DNA of 43,497 bases from positions 1 through 43,497 of the forward strand of contig JAJZFA010000058.1 of NCBI GenBank assembly GCA_021805565.1, written 5' to 3'. A program made the translations under genes and the position numbers. Shown in pieces: positions 43,453 to 43,497 of this stretch. Under the pieces are notes generated by a model. It did not search any database. It was given only the letters and a program-made list of their open reading frames with translations, and was not told where the DNA came from. This DNA is from Pseudomonadota bacterium (GTDB taxonomy: Bacteria > Pseudomonadota > Alphaproteobacteria > Acetobacterales > Acetobacteraceae). How positions within the stretch are numbered: position 1 is the first letter of the stretch; each line of letters opens with the position of its first letter.

Positions 43453-43497
43453 ATGGCACCGCGTCTGCGTTCGTGGCGTTGGTTGATCCGCGCAACC
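43453..43497 (+). CDS. Possible start of the next gene (3' end outside window)
   Basis: An ATG at 43453 with GGGAG just before it opens a frame that runs to the window edge. Only 15 codons are visible; they are rich in Arg and Trp (MAPRLRSWRWLIRAT) and might be the cytoplasmic start of a membrane protein. The sigma54 promoter lies about 50 nt upstream. Too short to assign. Confidence 0.3.
   Translation, partial: MAPRLRSWRWLIRAT

Overview
The window reads as chromosomal DNA of a high-GC alphaproteobacterium, most likely a phototrophic member of the Rhodospirillales/Acetobacteraceae type. The evidence is the dusB-ntrB-ntrC-ntrY-ntrX cluster, ethylmalonyl-CoA pathway genes, and a heme oxygenase / PpsR / bacteriophytochrome cluster of the kind that borders photosynthesis gene clusters. 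The taxonomic placement is inference; no rRNA or other marker gene is present. I found no CRISPR array, prophage, transposase or insertion sequence. Almost all sequence is coding, and many long antisense frames are GC-driven shadows.

Region 1 (1-8.3 kb, mostly minus strand): the end of an MFS transporter, then a minus-strand run in transcription order: malate synthase G (glcB), a TPR/glycosyltransferase-like protein, a small TPR protein, both subunits of a 3-oxoacid CoA-transferase, and a large alpha/beta hydrolase. Spacings are short, with one ATGA overlap. A 63-bp tandem repeat lies between glcB and the upstream kinase gene and contains the kinase stop codon.

Region 2 (8.3-14.2 kb, minus strand): hrpB helicase, a lipoprotein-type DegP/HtrA protease, and an OmpR-type response regulator with its histidine kinase. 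This looks like an envelope-stress unit.

Region 3 (14.4-23.6 kb, mixed strands): an ADP-forming acyl-CoA synthetase, an esterase, an unusual hydrolase-methyltransferase fusion, a double-PCC (DUF296) protein, phnM with a DUF1045 2H-phosphoesterase-like gene, and a GMC oxidoreductase.

Region 4 (23.7-29.1 kb, plus strand): tRNA-Lys(CTT), a 2-methylfumaryl-CoA isomerase-like class III CoA-transferase (mct) directly followed by methylsuccinyl-CoA dehydrogenase (mcd), a luciferase-like monooxygenase, and a squalene/phytoene synthase-like protein lacking the Asp-rich motifs. The mct-mcd pair is the most interesting metabolic find: Mcd makes mesaconyl-C1-CoA, and an Mct next to it would move the CoA to C4, joining the ethylmalonyl-CoA pathway to the second half of the 3-hydroxypropionate bicycle.

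Region 5 (29.2-36.5 kb): dusB-ntrB-ntrC-ntrY-ntrX, with overlapping starts and stops at three of the four junctions; nitrogen control.

Region 6 (36.7-43.5 kb): a glutathione S-transferase, an amidase, then heme oxygenase (makes biliverdin), ppsR (photosynthesis repressor) and a bacteriophytochrome with no kinase domain. The ppsR gene has a good sigma70-type promoter and a perfect Shine-Dalgarno but no ordinary start codon at the right distance, and its protein contains no cysteine. The window ends on a consensus sigma54 promoter reading out of the right edge.
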